Shown: positions 1-7,939, counted from the stretch's first letter. The stretch: 19,470 bases of DNA from CAZILM01 sp964625325 (GCA_964625325.1 CAZVBA010000013.1:1-19470); one strand, 5' to 3'. Notes: generated from the sequence alone by a model not told the origin. A program made the numbers and translations.

Positions 1-2
1 AA

Positions 3-329
3 AAAGGTATCGAGCCGAGCGGCGGCCAGTGGCAACGCGTCGCCCTGGCGCGAGCCTTTTATCGCAATGCCAATATGATTATTCTAGACGAGCCGACCAG
101 CGCAATTGATGCCCGCTCAGAGTACGAGATTTTTAATAATATCTTCAAACACTACCAGGACAAAACGGCCTTGATCGTCAGCCACCGCTTCAGTACGGTC
201 CGCCGCGCCAACCGTATTGTGGTGCTGGATAAGGGCAAGATCCTAGAACAAGGCACGCACGAAGAACTACTCAAGCAAAAAGGCGTCTACCACGATATGT
301 TCAGCAAACAAGCCGAAGGTTATCGCTAA
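3..329 (+). CDS. ABC transporter ATP-binding domain, C-terminal fragment (5' end outside window)
   Basis: The frame is open from the left edge, so only the last 108 residues are visible. They hold the second half of an ABC nucleotide-binding domain. The signature loop reads EPSGGQWQR, a variant of LSGGQ. It is followed by Walker B (MIILDEPTSAID), the D-loop, and the H-loop histidine in IVSHR. The ending (VLDKGKILEQGTHEELL, then a short basic tail) is typical of type I exporters in which membrane and ATPase domains share one chain. The Walker A motif and any membrane domain lie outside the window, so substrate and direction cannot be read. The gene ends in TAA and converges on the Nudix gene, 32 bp away, with no obvious terminator between them. 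Confidence 0.9.
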   Translation, partial: KGIEPSGGQWQRVALARAFYRNANMIILDEPTSAIDARSEYEIFNNIFKHYQDKTALIVSHRFSTVRRANRIVVLDKGKILEQGTHEELLKQKGVYHDMFSKQAEGYR

Positions 330-361
330 GAGCTAAATAACTGGCTGACAATAGGTTTTCA

Positions 362-808
362 CTATTTGACCTTTGAGTCAAAGAAGTGCTCACCTGATTT
401 GAGAGCGGTCAGATAGCGCTTGACGACTGGGAAAATAGGCTCGGGCAGTTTGTCTAACGGAAACCACTGCCACAATTCAACCTCGTCTATACCGCTGTCA
501 TCGGGTTCGCCGCTAATCCAATCGGCTACGAAACTGATGTCGACATAATGCTTCGGGTAAAAGTCGGTAAAATTACACACACCCAGAAAGCGAGGCTTGC
601 TAATAACCACGTTGTTACCGGCCTCTTCGCGGAATTCGCGAAGGGCTGCTTCCAGGAGCGACTCGCCGATTTCGAGATGTCCGCCGCCAGTACCCCAATA
701 TCCGAGACCGTGGCTACCCTTGCGGCGATGCATTAAGACATGGCTACCGTTTTTAATAACGATAACGCCGACGCCGACTTTGGGTTCACCGGGTTTATTG
801 TCTGTCAT
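362..808 (-). CDS. Nudix hydrolase (NUDT15/MutT-like)
   Basis: This 148-residue protein carries a full Nudix box: glycine of GGHLEIGE, then REFREEAG (roughly residues 42-64). The box binds metal and cleaves nucleoside-diphosphate-linked substrates. The surrounding text (HRRKGSHGLGYWGTGGGHLEIGES) resembles the NUDT15/MutT-like group, which hydrolyses nucleoside triphosphates including damaged ones; that substrate is inferred by resemblance only. It lies 8 bp downstream of the L25 gene on the same strand, so it is probably co-transcribed. No clear Shine-Dalgarno precedes the ATG at 808. It ends in TAG. Confidence 0.9.
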   Translation of the reverse strand: MTDNKPGEPKVGVGVIVIKNGSHVLMHRRKGSHGLGYWGTGGGHLEIGESLLEAALREFREEAGNNVVISKPRFLGVCNFTDFYPKHYVDISFVADWISGEPDDSGIDEVELWQWFPLDKLPEPIFPVVKRYLTALKSGEHFFDSKVK

Positions 809-816
809 GGTCTGGG

Positions 817-1503
817 CTATTCGTCTTCGGAAGCTTCGGCTTCTCCGGACTTTTCAGAAGCTTCTTCACTGCCCTCAGCTGTTTCGCCCTCGGCACCTTC
901 GGCGCCCTCTTCGCCTTCGGCTTCTTCAGCTACCGGCTCTTCTTCTTGGACGCGTGGTTCTTCAACCAGGGCAATCATTTGTTCGGGATCATCTTTGATG
1001 GTTACGCCTTGCGGGGCTACCAGGTCGGCCACGGTAACCTTGTCGCCGACTTCAGCCAGCCTAGCGCCATCGATAGTCAGCTCATCCGGCAGGTAGCGAG
1101 GTAGCGCCTCAACCGTTACGTGGTCGAGAGTCTTTAGCACCATCAGGTTAGCCATCTCAGCCGGTACATCACCAGTTATGACAATTGGGATCTCGGCTTC
1201 AACGGCTTCGTCCTGCTTGATGGCGTTAAAAACAACGTGGCGCAGTTCGTGCTTCTTAGGGTCAAAATCTACGTCTTTAATAAGGGCCAGGTGTTCCAGT
1301 TTACCAACTTTAAGGGACACCGGGTGGTGCTTCCCAGCGTTTTGGTAGGCTTTGAGCATGGGCAGATAGGGTGCCATGACGTGCAGCGATGCCTTGCCAT
1401 GGTCATGAATAACCGCCGGTACTTGGCCTTCACGGCGCAGATGCTTGACGGCTTTGCCAAGTACCTCGCGCGTTTCAAGGGTTAAATTAATATCTTCAGA
1501 CAC
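817..1503 (-). CDS. rplY: 50S ribosomal protein L25 / general stress protein Ctc, long form
   Basis: A 5S rRNA-binding ribosomal protein of the CTC/TL5 (long L25) family. The N-terminal L25 domain is recognisable (ETREVLGKAVKHLRREGQVPAV), followed by the C-terminal beta domain (about residues 95-185: GDVPAE, VEALPRYLPDELTID). The last 40 or so residues are almost entirely Glu, Ala, Gly and Ser, a strongly acidic low-complexity tail. Start choice: GTG at 1503 gives MSEDINLTLETREVLGK, with an AGGAG at 1516-1512 placed 8 nt upstream. The longer GTG at 1512 would overlap that Shine-Dalgarno. The product is then 228 residues. It is the first gene of a pair with the Nudix hydrolase. Confidence 0.9.
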   Translation of the reverse strand: MSEDINLTLETREVLGKAVKHLRREGQVPAVIHDHGKASLHVMAPYLPMLKAYQNAGKHHPVSLKVGKLEHLALIKDVDFDPKKHELRHVVFNAIKQDEAVEAEIPIVITGDVPAEMANLMVLKTLDHVTVEALPRYLPDELTIDGARLAEVGDKVTVADLVAPQGVTIKDDPEQMIALVEEPRVQEEEPVAEEAEGEEGAEGAEGETAEGSEEASEKSGEAEASEDE

Positions 1504-1527
1504 TACAAACACTCCTAAATCGCAGCA

Positions 1528-1536
1528 ATTATATCA
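1528..1536 (-). promoter_or_regulatory. Extended -10 promoter for rplY
   Basis: On the minus strand this reads TGA-TATAAT, a perfect -10 hexamer with the TG extension. No convincing -35 box is present, as expected for extended -10 promoters. The start point would be near 1521, leaving a short leader of about 18 nt that contains the AGGAG ribosome-binding site of rplY. The rplY-dedA gap (1504-1581) is divergent. Confidence 0.6.
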
Positions 1537-1581
1537 GTTAATGCTGGTAATTTAAAGGGTAAACCGTTAGTCTAAATTGAC

Positions 1582-2187
1582 ATGCTTGATGTACAACATT
1601 TGATTGAAAGCGGCGGCTTACTACTGGTGACGCTGATTATCTTTGCTGAATCAGGCTTATTACTCGGCTTTTTCCTGCCTGGCGACACCCTGCTCTTTAG
1701 CGCCGGCTTCTTTGCCGCCCAGGGCAAATTGCCATTGGGTTGGCTATTACTGCTCGTAGTCGCAGCCGCCATTGCCGGTTATTACACCGGTTATCGTATC
1801 GGTAAGAAATTCGGCCCACGGCTCTTCAGCAAACCAAATGGCGTCTTATTTAGACAAGAGTATTTACACCGCTCTGAAGTGTTCTATAAGAAACACGGCG
1901 GCAAGACCATATTTTTATCGCGTTTTGTGCCGGTGGTGCGCACCTTTGCGCCAGTTGTGGCCGGCATGGGCAACATGGCCATGAAACGCTTCAACATGTT
2001 CAATGTATTAGGCGCTATTGTTTGGGGGGCCGGCGTTACACTACTAGGACACTGGCTCGGTAGCAAAATACCAAATGTCGACCGTTATCTATTGCCGGCC
2101 ATTTTGCTAGCCATGGCTATCAGCTTTGGCCCGACATTGTATCACCTGATAAAAAGTTGGACACAAGCCAAGAAGAACGTTAATTAG
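1582..2187 (+). CDS. DedA family membrane protein
   Basis: A 201-residue polytopic membrane protein of the DedA/SNARE-associated (VTT) family; members act as lipid transporters or scramblases and affect membrane homeostasis. Family marks are visible: ESGLLLGFFLPGDTLLFSAG (about residues 23-42), a GYYTGYRIGKKFG segment, and FLSRFVPVVRTFAPVVAGMG with the conserved F-x-R-F-x-P-x-x-R pattern (about 112-131). Several hydrophobic helices follow and the tail is basic. It has no Shine-Dalgarno next to the ATG; a weak TAGTCT lies 8 nt upstream, which may be a -10. It is divergent from rplY and converges on the small gene at 2199 with only 11 bp between stops. Confidence 0.92.
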   Translation: MLDVQHLIESGGLLLVTLIIFAESGLLLGFFLPGDTLLFSAGFFAAQGKLPLGWLLLLVVAAAIAGYYTGYRIGKKFGPRLFSKPNGVLFRQEYLHRSEVFYKKHGGKTIFLSRFVPVVRTFAPVVAGMGNMAMKRFNMFNVLGAIVWGAGVTLLGHWLGSKIPNVDRYLLPAILLAMAISFGPTLYHLIKSWTQAKKNVN

Positions 2188-2198
2188 GCCGCTTTAGA

Positions 2199-2609
2199 TT
2201 ATTGGGTAAACGTTTCTAGCACCGAGGCAACAAATGCGCCCTCATCCAAATCAATACCTTGGCCCGCCTGATTACCTTGTCTAGTAACACCAAAACCACG
2301 TTGATCGGTCGGAATGTGGCTTAGTTTAAAAATTCCACGGTAAGTATGTTCCTCAAATAAGAAATCGCGTAGCACTTCAGCTTTGTCAGACGCCGCACCG
2401 GCCGCAACCAGACCATCTGTAAAGTTTTTTTCACGAGCCGCCCAGTCCTCAGCCGGCAACATAGCACTAGCAATTACGTAATTGCCCGCTACCAGCCAGC
2501 GTTGTTCGCCGCTGGAATCAGCATCAGCAAATATCCAAACCATAAGTTCAGCCAGCGTATGATAGGCTCGCTTAACATCTGTCGGACCGGCTTCAATGGT
2601 CTTGGGCAT
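2199..2609 (-). CDS. Conserved-looking small soluble protein, function unknown
   Basis: Not recognised. From ATG 2609 (MPKTIEAGPTDVKRAYH...) the product is 136 residues, soluble, with no membrane segment. It reads as a mixed alpha/beta protein (LAELMVWIFADADSSG, RWLVAGNYVIASAMLPAEDW, FLFEEHTYRGIFKL). A longer frame exists upstream but would overlap the uvrA 3' end, so the start at 2609, 7 nt after the uvrA stop, is preferred. A TATAAT at 2621-2616 overlaps the uvrA stop codon and lies 6 nt before this ATG, suggesting an extra leaderless transcript besides read-through from uvrA. No motif supports a function. Confidence 0.65.
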   Translation of the reverse strand: MPKTIEAGPTDVKRAYHTLAELMVWIFADADSSGEQRWLVAGNYVIASAMLPAEDWAAREKNFTDGLVAAGAASDKAEVLRDFLFEEHTYRGIFKLSHIPTDQRGFGVTRQGNQAGQGIDLDEGAFVASVLETFTQ

Positions 2610-2615
2610 ATTTTT

Positions 2616-2621
2616 ATTATA
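2616..2621 (-). promoter_or_regulatory. -10 box, leaderless start of the 2199-2609 gene
   Basis: A perfect TATAAT on the minus strand, 6 nt (AAAAAT) before ATG 2609. Transcription starting 7 nt downstream of the box would begin at the A of the ATG. There is no Shine-Dalgarno in this spacer. The box overlaps the uvrA stop codon, so AT-richness alone could explain it. Confidence 0.4.
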
Positions 2622-5582
2622 GAATCTTCTTAAGAAATTGTCCAGTGTAGGATTTAGTATTCTTGGCGACTTTTTCGGGTGTACCTTCGGCCACAATATA
2701 ACCACCGGCGTCGCCGCCTTCTGGTCCCATGTCGATTATATGGTCGGCAGACTTGATAACGTCCAGGTTGTGCTCGATGACTATCATGCTGTTGCCAGCG
2801 TCCACCAGAGCGTGTAGGACATCAAGCAGCTTCTGTACGTCAGCAATATGCAATCCAGTAGTTGGCTCGTCCAGAATGTAGAGGGTGCGACCGGTGGCCC
2901 GGCGCGATAGCTCAGTCGCCAGTTTGACGCGCTGGGCTTCGCCACCAGACANNNNNNNNNNNNNNNNNNNNNNNNNNNNNNNNNNNNNNNNNNNNNNNNN
3001 NNNNNNNNNNNNNNNNNNNNNNNNNNNNNNNNNNNNNNNNNNNNNNNNNNNGCCCGGCGCGATAGCTCAGTCGCCAGTTTGACGCGCTGGGCTTCGCCAC
3101 CAGACAGCGTCGTGGCTGGTTGGCCGAGCGCTATATAACCCAAGCCAACATCAACCATGGTTTGCAGCTTGCGGGCAATCGACGGAATACTTTCAAAAAA
3201 CTCGAGCGCGGTTTCACAGGTCATTTCCAGCACGTCGCTGATGGTTTTGCCCTTATAGTGAATCTCTAACGCCTCGCGGTTGTAACGCTTGCCTTTGCAC
3301 TCTTCGCACGGCACGTAAACGTCCGGCAAAAAGTGCATCTCAATCTTGATAATACCGTCGCCGGAGCAGTTTTCGCAGCGGCCGCCGCGGACATTGAAAC
3401 TGAAGCGACCCGGGCTGTAGCCGCGGATTTTGGCCTCGGGCGTGGCCGCAAACAATTCGCGAATCGGCGTAAATAGACCGGTGTAAGTGGCCGGGTTGCT
3501 GCGCGGGGTCCGGCCAATCGGCGACTGGTCAATGATAATCACCTTGTCCAACTGCTTGATACCTTCGATATCCTGATGCTTGCCGGGCACAACGTTGGCT
3601 CGCATCAATCTAGCCGACAGTTCGTTGGCCAGAATATCGTTAATCAGACTGGATTTGCCGGAGCCGGACACACCGCTGACCACCACAAGCTGGCCCAGCG
3701 GAATGGTTACGTCAATGCCCTTAAGGTTGTTTTCGCGCGCACCGCGCACCAACAGCGACTTGCCATTGCCAGCACGGCGTTTGTGGGGATGAGCTATATG
3801 TTTGGCGCCGCGTAAATATTGGCCGGTAATACTACGTTTGCTCTGAGCAACCTGAGCAGGTGTGCCAACGGCCACGACTTCGCCACCATGCACACCCGCG
3901 CCCGGCCCAATGTCCAGTAAATAGTCAGCTGTGCGAATTGTTTCTTCGTCGTGCTCCACCACGATAACGGTGTTGCCGATATCGCGCAGATGCTTGAGGG
4001 TTCTAATCAATCGGGCGTTGTCGCGTTGGTGCAGGCCGATTGACGGTTCGTCTAGGACATAAAGCACGCCTTGCAAGCCCGAGCCGATCTGGGTGGCCAA
4101 ACGGATGCGCTGGGCCTCGCCGCCAGACAGCGTTACAGCGCTGCGGGCCAGGTTAAGGTAGTTCAGACCGACATCACACAAAAACCGTAGCCTAGCCTTA
4201 ATTTCCTTAAATATCTGGTTGCCAATCTTAGCTTCTTTAGCGGTCAGTTTTAGGTGGTCAAACAACGACATGGCGTCGTCAATCGACAGCTCACAGATAT
4301 CCGTAATCGAGTGGTCATTGACTGTTACAGCCAAGACTTCGGGTTTGAGTCGCTTGCCCTCGCAGGCGTGGCAAGGCCGTTCTTGCATGAAGCGTTCGAT
4401 GTCGCGGCGGATAAAATCGCTTTCGGTTTCGCGGTGGCGGCGCTCCAGGTTGGGAATAACCCCTTCATAGGTGGTTTCAAACGAGCGGCCCAACCCCAGG
4501 CTGACCCTAAAATGTTCACTGCCGGTACCATAAAGAATCTTATTAAGCTGCTCTTTGCTCAGCTCACTAGTCGGCACGTGCAGACTGAAATGGTGGGCGT
4601 CAGCCACGGCCTGTAGCTTTTTCATATACCAATTATCAACATTGATGCGGTTGTAGGGGCGGATGGCGCCCTCGGCAATCGTCAGCCGGCCATTGGGAAT
4701 AACCATGCCAGGATCAACTTCCAGCCTGGAACCCAAACCGGTGCAAACCGGGCAAGCACCGTGCGGGCTATTAAAGCTAAAGGTGCGCGGCTCCAGCTCC
4801 GGAATCGCCACATCAGGGTGGTCGATACAGGCGTACATTAGGCTGTAGGTGCTGGTTTCATTGTTTTCGGCGTTGAGCACGGTCAGCTTGCCATCGGCAA
4901 TTTCCAACGCTTGTTCGACCGACTGCGCCAAGCGACCCTGGCTGTCCTCGTTATTGACCAGGCGGTCAACCACCACCTCGATAGTGTGGCGCAGATTCTT
5001 ATCAATGGTCGGAAATTCGTCCAAAGCATAAACCACGCCGTCGACCCGAACGCGGGCAAAACCGGCCCGCTGGTACTGTTCGCGAATATGCTCAAAAGCG
5101 CCTTTTTTGTCGATAACCACTGGTGCCAAGATCATTAGGCGAGCATCTTTGGTAAGGGCCGCTATTTGATCGACAATGGCCGTGGTGGTCTGCCGCGCCA
5201 CCGGCTTACCACAGATCGGACAGTGCGGAATGCCAATTCGAGCAAACAGTAGGCGCAGATAATCATAAATTTCCGTAACGGTCGCTACCGTCGAACGCGG
5301 ATTTCTGGAAGTCGATTTCTGATCGATACTAATCGCCGGGCTGAGGCCGTCGATTTGATCAACATCCGGCTTTTCCATCAAGCCCAAGAACTGGCGAGCA
5401 TAACTGCTGAGCGATTCAACATAGCGACGCTGGCCTTCGGCGTAAATGGTGTCAAAAGCCAGACTGGACTTGCCGGAGCCTGACAAGCCGGTTATGACCA
5501 CCAACTTTTGACGCGGAATCTCAACGTCAATATTTTTGAGGTTGTGCTCACGCGCCCCTTGAACCTTAATCACTTCGCTCAT
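2617..5582 (-). CDS. uvrA: UvrABC excinuclease subunit A (interrupted by an assembly gap)
   Basis: Damage-recognition ATPase of nucleotide excision repair; it works as a dimer and loads UvrB. The first half has Walker A GLSGSGKS (residues 32-39), CPICGKP, a zinc module in which the first pair reads CIDH instead of CPIC, then CPVC, CHAC, and the signature LSGGEAQRIRLA. The second half has GVSGSGKS, a C-x2-C...C-x2-C zinc finger (CENC, CEEC) and LSGGEAQRVKLA. The last Walker B (YILDEPTTGLH) lies beyond the gap, in another frame. Removing the 100 N plus one copy of a 55-bp overlap (155 bp) restores a single 936-residue frame, close to the E. coli 940. It starts at ATG 5582 with no Shine-Dalgarno. 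The gene is intact in the organism by inference; it is broken only in this assembly. Confidence 0.97.
2897..2951. repeat. 55-bp direct repeat, copy 1 (left contig end)
   Basis: This is identical to 3052-3106 over all 55 positions and directly abuts the N run. It encodes the UvrA stretch from SGGEAQRVKLA to ELSRRA. Both copies give the same residues in their own frames, so this is one genomic segment present at two contig ends, not a biological duplication. Confidence 0.93.
2952..3051. other. Assembly gap of exactly 100 N
   Basis: Exactly one hundred undetermined bases inside uvrA. A round 100 is the usual placeholder for a scaffold join of unknown size. The flanks overlap by 55 bp, so the true gap length is probably negative and no sequence is missing. 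Confidence 0.98.
3052..3106. repeat. 55-bp direct repeat, copy 2 (right contig end)
   Basis: Second copy of the contig-end overlap, starting immediately after the last N. Beyond position 3106 the sequence continues as uvrA without disruption. Confidence 0.93.
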
Positions 5583-5591
5583 AGTCGCGTG

Positions 5592-5600
5592 ATTATAGCA
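5592..5600 (-). promoter_or_regulatory. Extended -10 promoter of uvrA, near-leaderless
   Basis: The minus strand reads TGC-TATAAT, a perfect extended -10, followed by 9 nt and then ATG 5582. A start 7 nt after the box leaves a leader of only about 3 nt. No Shine-Dalgarno is present. The same TGCTATAATC string precedes the FtsA/PilM-like gene at 15135. No LexA-type palindrome is evident. Confidence 0.6.
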
Positions 5601-5617
5601 AAAAACAGGGGGAAAAT

Positions 5618-6223
5618 CTATAGTCTATGGACCAGTTTGGTAATAAGATGCAGAGTTAAATCGCCGGTGCCAATAACTAACCCAATGCCGACTGCACCGA
5701 CCGCGCAACCAATTAAGAACAATACCATATCTTCCAATATCAATGACAAGGCAATAATAACTGCGCCAAGTGATGGCAAGGTATCGAGACCGGCAAATGG
5801 TGGCGCCAGAAAGGCGCCAAGTGCCAGAACAAAAAAGAGCAAACCAACAAACCGTAGTGAAAATCGGTGGTTTATCACACCACCCAAGCGTGGCCTGGAA
5901 AAGCGCTCAAACCAGCGAATACGCCGAATAATCAGCGGGACCACCTTACCCTTTAAAGTAGTACCAAGTGGTTTGTGGCTCCAGGTTTTAGGCAGCCAGA
6001 CGGTGCGGCGACCGATGATAAGCTCCAACGAAAGTAGCATTACAATAAGTTCAAAGATATGGGTAATGCCACCGGTTGGTAACGGCAAAGCCGGCAAAAA
6101 CATCAACACCAGAACGATAATGGCAAAACTCTTTTCAGCAAAAACCTTTGACAGATTTTCGAGCGTCTTAGGTCCAGTACTTTTAAGCCACTCTTCCAAC
6201 TGCTGACTAAAAAGCGCTTTCAT
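5618..6223 (-). CDS. ExoD family membrane protein
   Basis: A 201-residue integral membrane protein of the ExoD family, named for a rhizobial exopolysaccharide mutant; the molecular function is not established. Visible marks are FLPALPLPTGGITHIFE (about residues 42-58), the GRRTVWLP segment after a hydrophobic stretch, and three or four hydrophobic segments overall (about 32-50, 58-70, 125-145, 150-187). The middle section is very basic (KGKVVPLIIRRIRWFERFSRPR). It ends 35 bp before uvrA on the same strand. A TAGTAT box lies 6 nt upstream of ATG 6223 with no Shine-Dalgarno, so the gene may be leaderless. Family assignment is by motif memory; a role in polysaccharide is not shown here. Confidence 0.8.
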   Translation of the reverse strand: MKALFSQQLEEWLKSTGPKTLENLSKVFAEKSFAIIVLVLMFLPALPLPTGGITHIFELIVMLLSLELIIGRRTVWLPKTWSHKPLGTTLKGKVVPLIIRRIRWFERFSRPRLGGVINHRFSLRFVGLLFFVLALGAFLAPPFAGLDTLPSLGAVIIALSLILEDMVLFLIGCAVGAVGIGLVIGTGDLTLHLITKLVHRL

Positions 6224-6229
6224 AATCCC

Positions 6230-6235
6230 ATACTA
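6230..6235 (-). promoter_or_regulatory. -10 box, leaderless start of the ExoD-like gene
   Basis: The minus strand reads TAGTAT (4 of 6 to TATAAT), then 6 nt (GGGATT), then ATG 6223. Initiation 7 nt after the box would fall on the A of the ATG. It is divergent from the promoter at 6290-6317. Confidence 0.35.
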
Positions 6236-6289
6236 GAGCAAGCATCACCGTAACACAAAGAATCAAGACGCTTGTGCATAACAATATAC

Positions 6290-6317
6290 TTGATTATTCT
6301 GCAATAATATGTATAAT
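6290..6317 (+). promoter_or_regulatory. Sigma70-type promoter TTGATT-N16-TATAAT
   Basis: The -35 TTGATT is at 6290-6295 and a perfect -10 TATAAT at 6312-6317, with a 16-nt spacer, in an AT-rich 119-bp divergent region. The start point would be near 6324. A strong Shine-Dalgarno (GAGGTGA, about 6332-6338) and ATG 6343 follow. This is one of the two best full promoters in the window, and it points at a 90-codon frame, which argues that the frame is real. Confidence 0.65.
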
Positions 6318-6342
6318 ATGCTTATACTTTTTGAGGTGAGCA

Positions 6343-6615
6343 ATGCTTGATTTCATCGTCCTCGGTCACATACCGGCTACACAGCTGCAAATTACCATTG
6401 CCTGGCTTCAATACTTCTCGGTGATTCTGCTGCTTCTCTATCTAATAAGGTTAGATCTGAAGTTGGTGCACATCAGACACCGGTTCATCGCCGAAACAAT
6501 GCCTACGGCTCCGCGGGTACGATTGATTCGGCGTATAGGCGCAGCTCTTCAAGCACATATCGCTCTTGGTCGGATAAACCTGGCTCGGCGCTTAATTGGG
6601 CCAAGCGTGCGCTAA
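6343..6615 (+). CDS. Putative small single-pass membrane protein, function unknown
   Basis: Ninety residues, not recognised. A hydrophobic helix (about residues 18-37, IAWLQYFSVILLLLYLIRL) is followed by a strongly basic region (RHRF, RVRLIRRIG), so the C-terminus is predicted to be cytoplasmic. Support for it being a gene: a full promoter (6290-6317), a GAGGTGA Shine-Dalgarno 4 nt before the ATG, and the membrane segment falling in otherwise non-coding DNA. The last 113 bp (6503-6615) run antisense to the 3' end of sbcB, whose reading there is conserved, so the C-terminal third may be shaped by the overlap. It ends in TAA. Alternative: the promoter drives an antisense RNA over sbcB instead. 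Confidence 0.55.
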   Translation: MLDFIVLGHIPATQLQITIAWLQYFSVILLLLYLIRLDLKLVHIRHRFIAETMPTAPRVRLIRRIGAALQAHIALGRINLARRLIGPSVR

Positions 6616-7939
6616 AGCGGGCCGCTCGGCTCTTGTCGTCGCCACCAAAAATTCTTTGGTAACGATAGCGTTCCCAAACACTTCGTTCCTCGTTATTCAT
6701 ATGTTCCGGAAAGTTACGAGCTTTATACAGGGGTAGAAGCGCCTGCAAACGACCATCGTTGAATTTGCTCGACAGCTCGCTAAGCTCATCTGGCTGGGCA
6801 GTTTGGACTAAACGCAAACTGTCGCGGTCGTGGCGCGGCAAAAAGGCATCATAGAGTTGCTCGTCGACACTGCGGTCTTGCAACAACAGGCTGGTTTGCT
6901 GCTGCTGGTCTAAAATATCCAGAGCTTGGCAAACGCGGCCAATCCATTCCTTCATAGTCGTTAGCAGCTTGGCGTGCTTTTCGATATCGGCCAGCTTGAT
7001 CTTGAGACGCTTGCGGCTGGCGGCATCGAGAACGCTCAAAGGCGCGACCGCTGGACAGCGGTTGAACTGCAGGGTTTTGACTGGCAGGCGCACCCCCTCC
7101 TCATTCCAGCGCCGTTTCCAAGCTTCGGCCAACTGTTGGGTAGACAATTCGACAAACTGGGTCGGGTCTTCACGCAAGTCATAAATCAAGGCACCCCGAC
7201 CGTTCGGATGCTCGGCAATCATAATGCCAACGGTCGTCTTTTCGTATTCTCCGGGGTATTTACCCGAGGTGTAGACAAACGGTTGGCCGCTCAGCACCAA
7301 TTGGGAAATTTTTTGCTTGTCCCGGAGCTTGAGTAAGTAGTCAAACAGCTTAGGTTGCTTCTTTTTGATAAGACGGGCGACGTCAATGGTAGCCAATACG
7401 TCGTTGAGGGCGTCGTGAGCATGTTGGTGATCCAATTTATTGAGCGCCGTGATAAGTTCCAAGCGATTGGTCGGACGACCCTCTACGTCAAACGGCCATT
7501 TGATGCCGGCCGGCCGCAGCGCCCGCGTCATTCGTACCACATCCAGCAGGTCCCAGCGGCTGCGGCCATCTTTATACTGCCATTCATATGGCTCATAAAA
7601 ATTACGGTAGTGCAGGTAGCGCATAAATTCGTCATCAAAACGAATGTTGTTAAACCCGACAAAGATGGTGCCGGGCGTAACGGCTTGTTCGTGGAATATT
7701 TTCATAAATTCGGCTTCGGTAATACCCTCGGCCAGGGTTTTTTGCGGGGTTATACCGGTTATCAGGACGGCGTCCGGATCCGGCAGAGTGTCTTCGGTGA
7801 TTTTGATGTAATAATCTAACGGCTGGCTGATTGGTTTAAGGTCCATATCGGTGCGCTGACCGGCAAACTGCACAATCCGCGCCTCGCGGGGTCTAAAGCC
7901 GGTGGTTTCTAGGTCATAGAAAAAGAAAGTCGATTGCAT
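6503..7939 (-). CDS. sbcB: Exodeoxyribonuclease I
   Basis: A 3'-5' single-strand DNA exonuclease of the DEDD superfamily acting in recombination and mismatch repair. It has 478 residues (E. coli 475) and matches the family end to end. ExoI motif is YDLETTG with D9 and E11; then AVLITGITPQ, FVGFNNIRFDDEFMRYLHYRNFY (motif II), SRWDLLDV, and HAHDALNDVLATI (motif III, with catalytic His and Asp). The C-terminal exonuclease-I-specific domain is also present, with YKARNFPEHM and a final LRLYAESIV matching E. coli YAEEIV. It starts 2 nt after the obg stop, with no Shine-Dalgarno. The last 113 bp overlap a convergent 90-codon frame on the other strand. Ends in TAG. Confidence 0.96.
   Translation of the reverse strand: MQSTFFFYDLETTGFRPREARIVQFAGQRTDMDLKPISQPLDYYIKITEDTLPDPDAVLITGITPQKTLAEGITEAEFMKIFHEQAVTPGTIFVGFNNIRFDDEFMRYLHYRNFYEPYEWQYKDGRSRWDLLDVVRMTRALRPAGIKWPFDVEGRPTNRLELITALNKLDHQHAHDALNDVLATIDVARLIKKKQPKLFDYLLKLRDKQKISQLVLSGQPFVYTSGKYPGEYEKTTVGIMIAEHPNGRGALIYDLREDPTQFVELSTQQLAEAWKRRWNEEGVRLPVKTLQFNRCPAVAPLSVLDAASRKRLKIKLADIEKHAKLLTTMKEWIGRVCQALDILDQQQQTSLLLQDRSVDEQLYDAFLPRHDRDSLRLVQTAQPDELSELSSKFNDGRLQALLPLYKARNFPEHMNNEERSVWERYRYQRIFGGDDKSRAARFSARLAQLSAEPGLSDQERYVLEELRLYAESIVPAEP

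Noticed and set aside
330..361. Bidirectional terminator between the ABC exporter and the Nudix gene
   Set aside because: No stable inverted repeat or T tract could be found in the 32-bp convergent gap.
740..1096. 118-codon plus-strand frame rich in Ser, Ala and Pro
   Set aside because: It is the antisense of the acidic low-complexity tail of L25, whose composition opens long frames by chance.
2784..3106. Real frameshift or pseudogenisation of uvrA, or a tandem duplication of its ABC signature
   Set aside because: The two 55-bp copies flank a round 100-N placeholder, and collapsing them restores frame and normal length. An assembly overlap is the simpler explanation.
5508..6206. 232-codon plus-strand frame opposite the ExoD-like gene
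   Set aside because: The minus strand encodes a coherent membrane protein with family motifs. The plus frame is basic, motif-free and also runs over the uvrA start.
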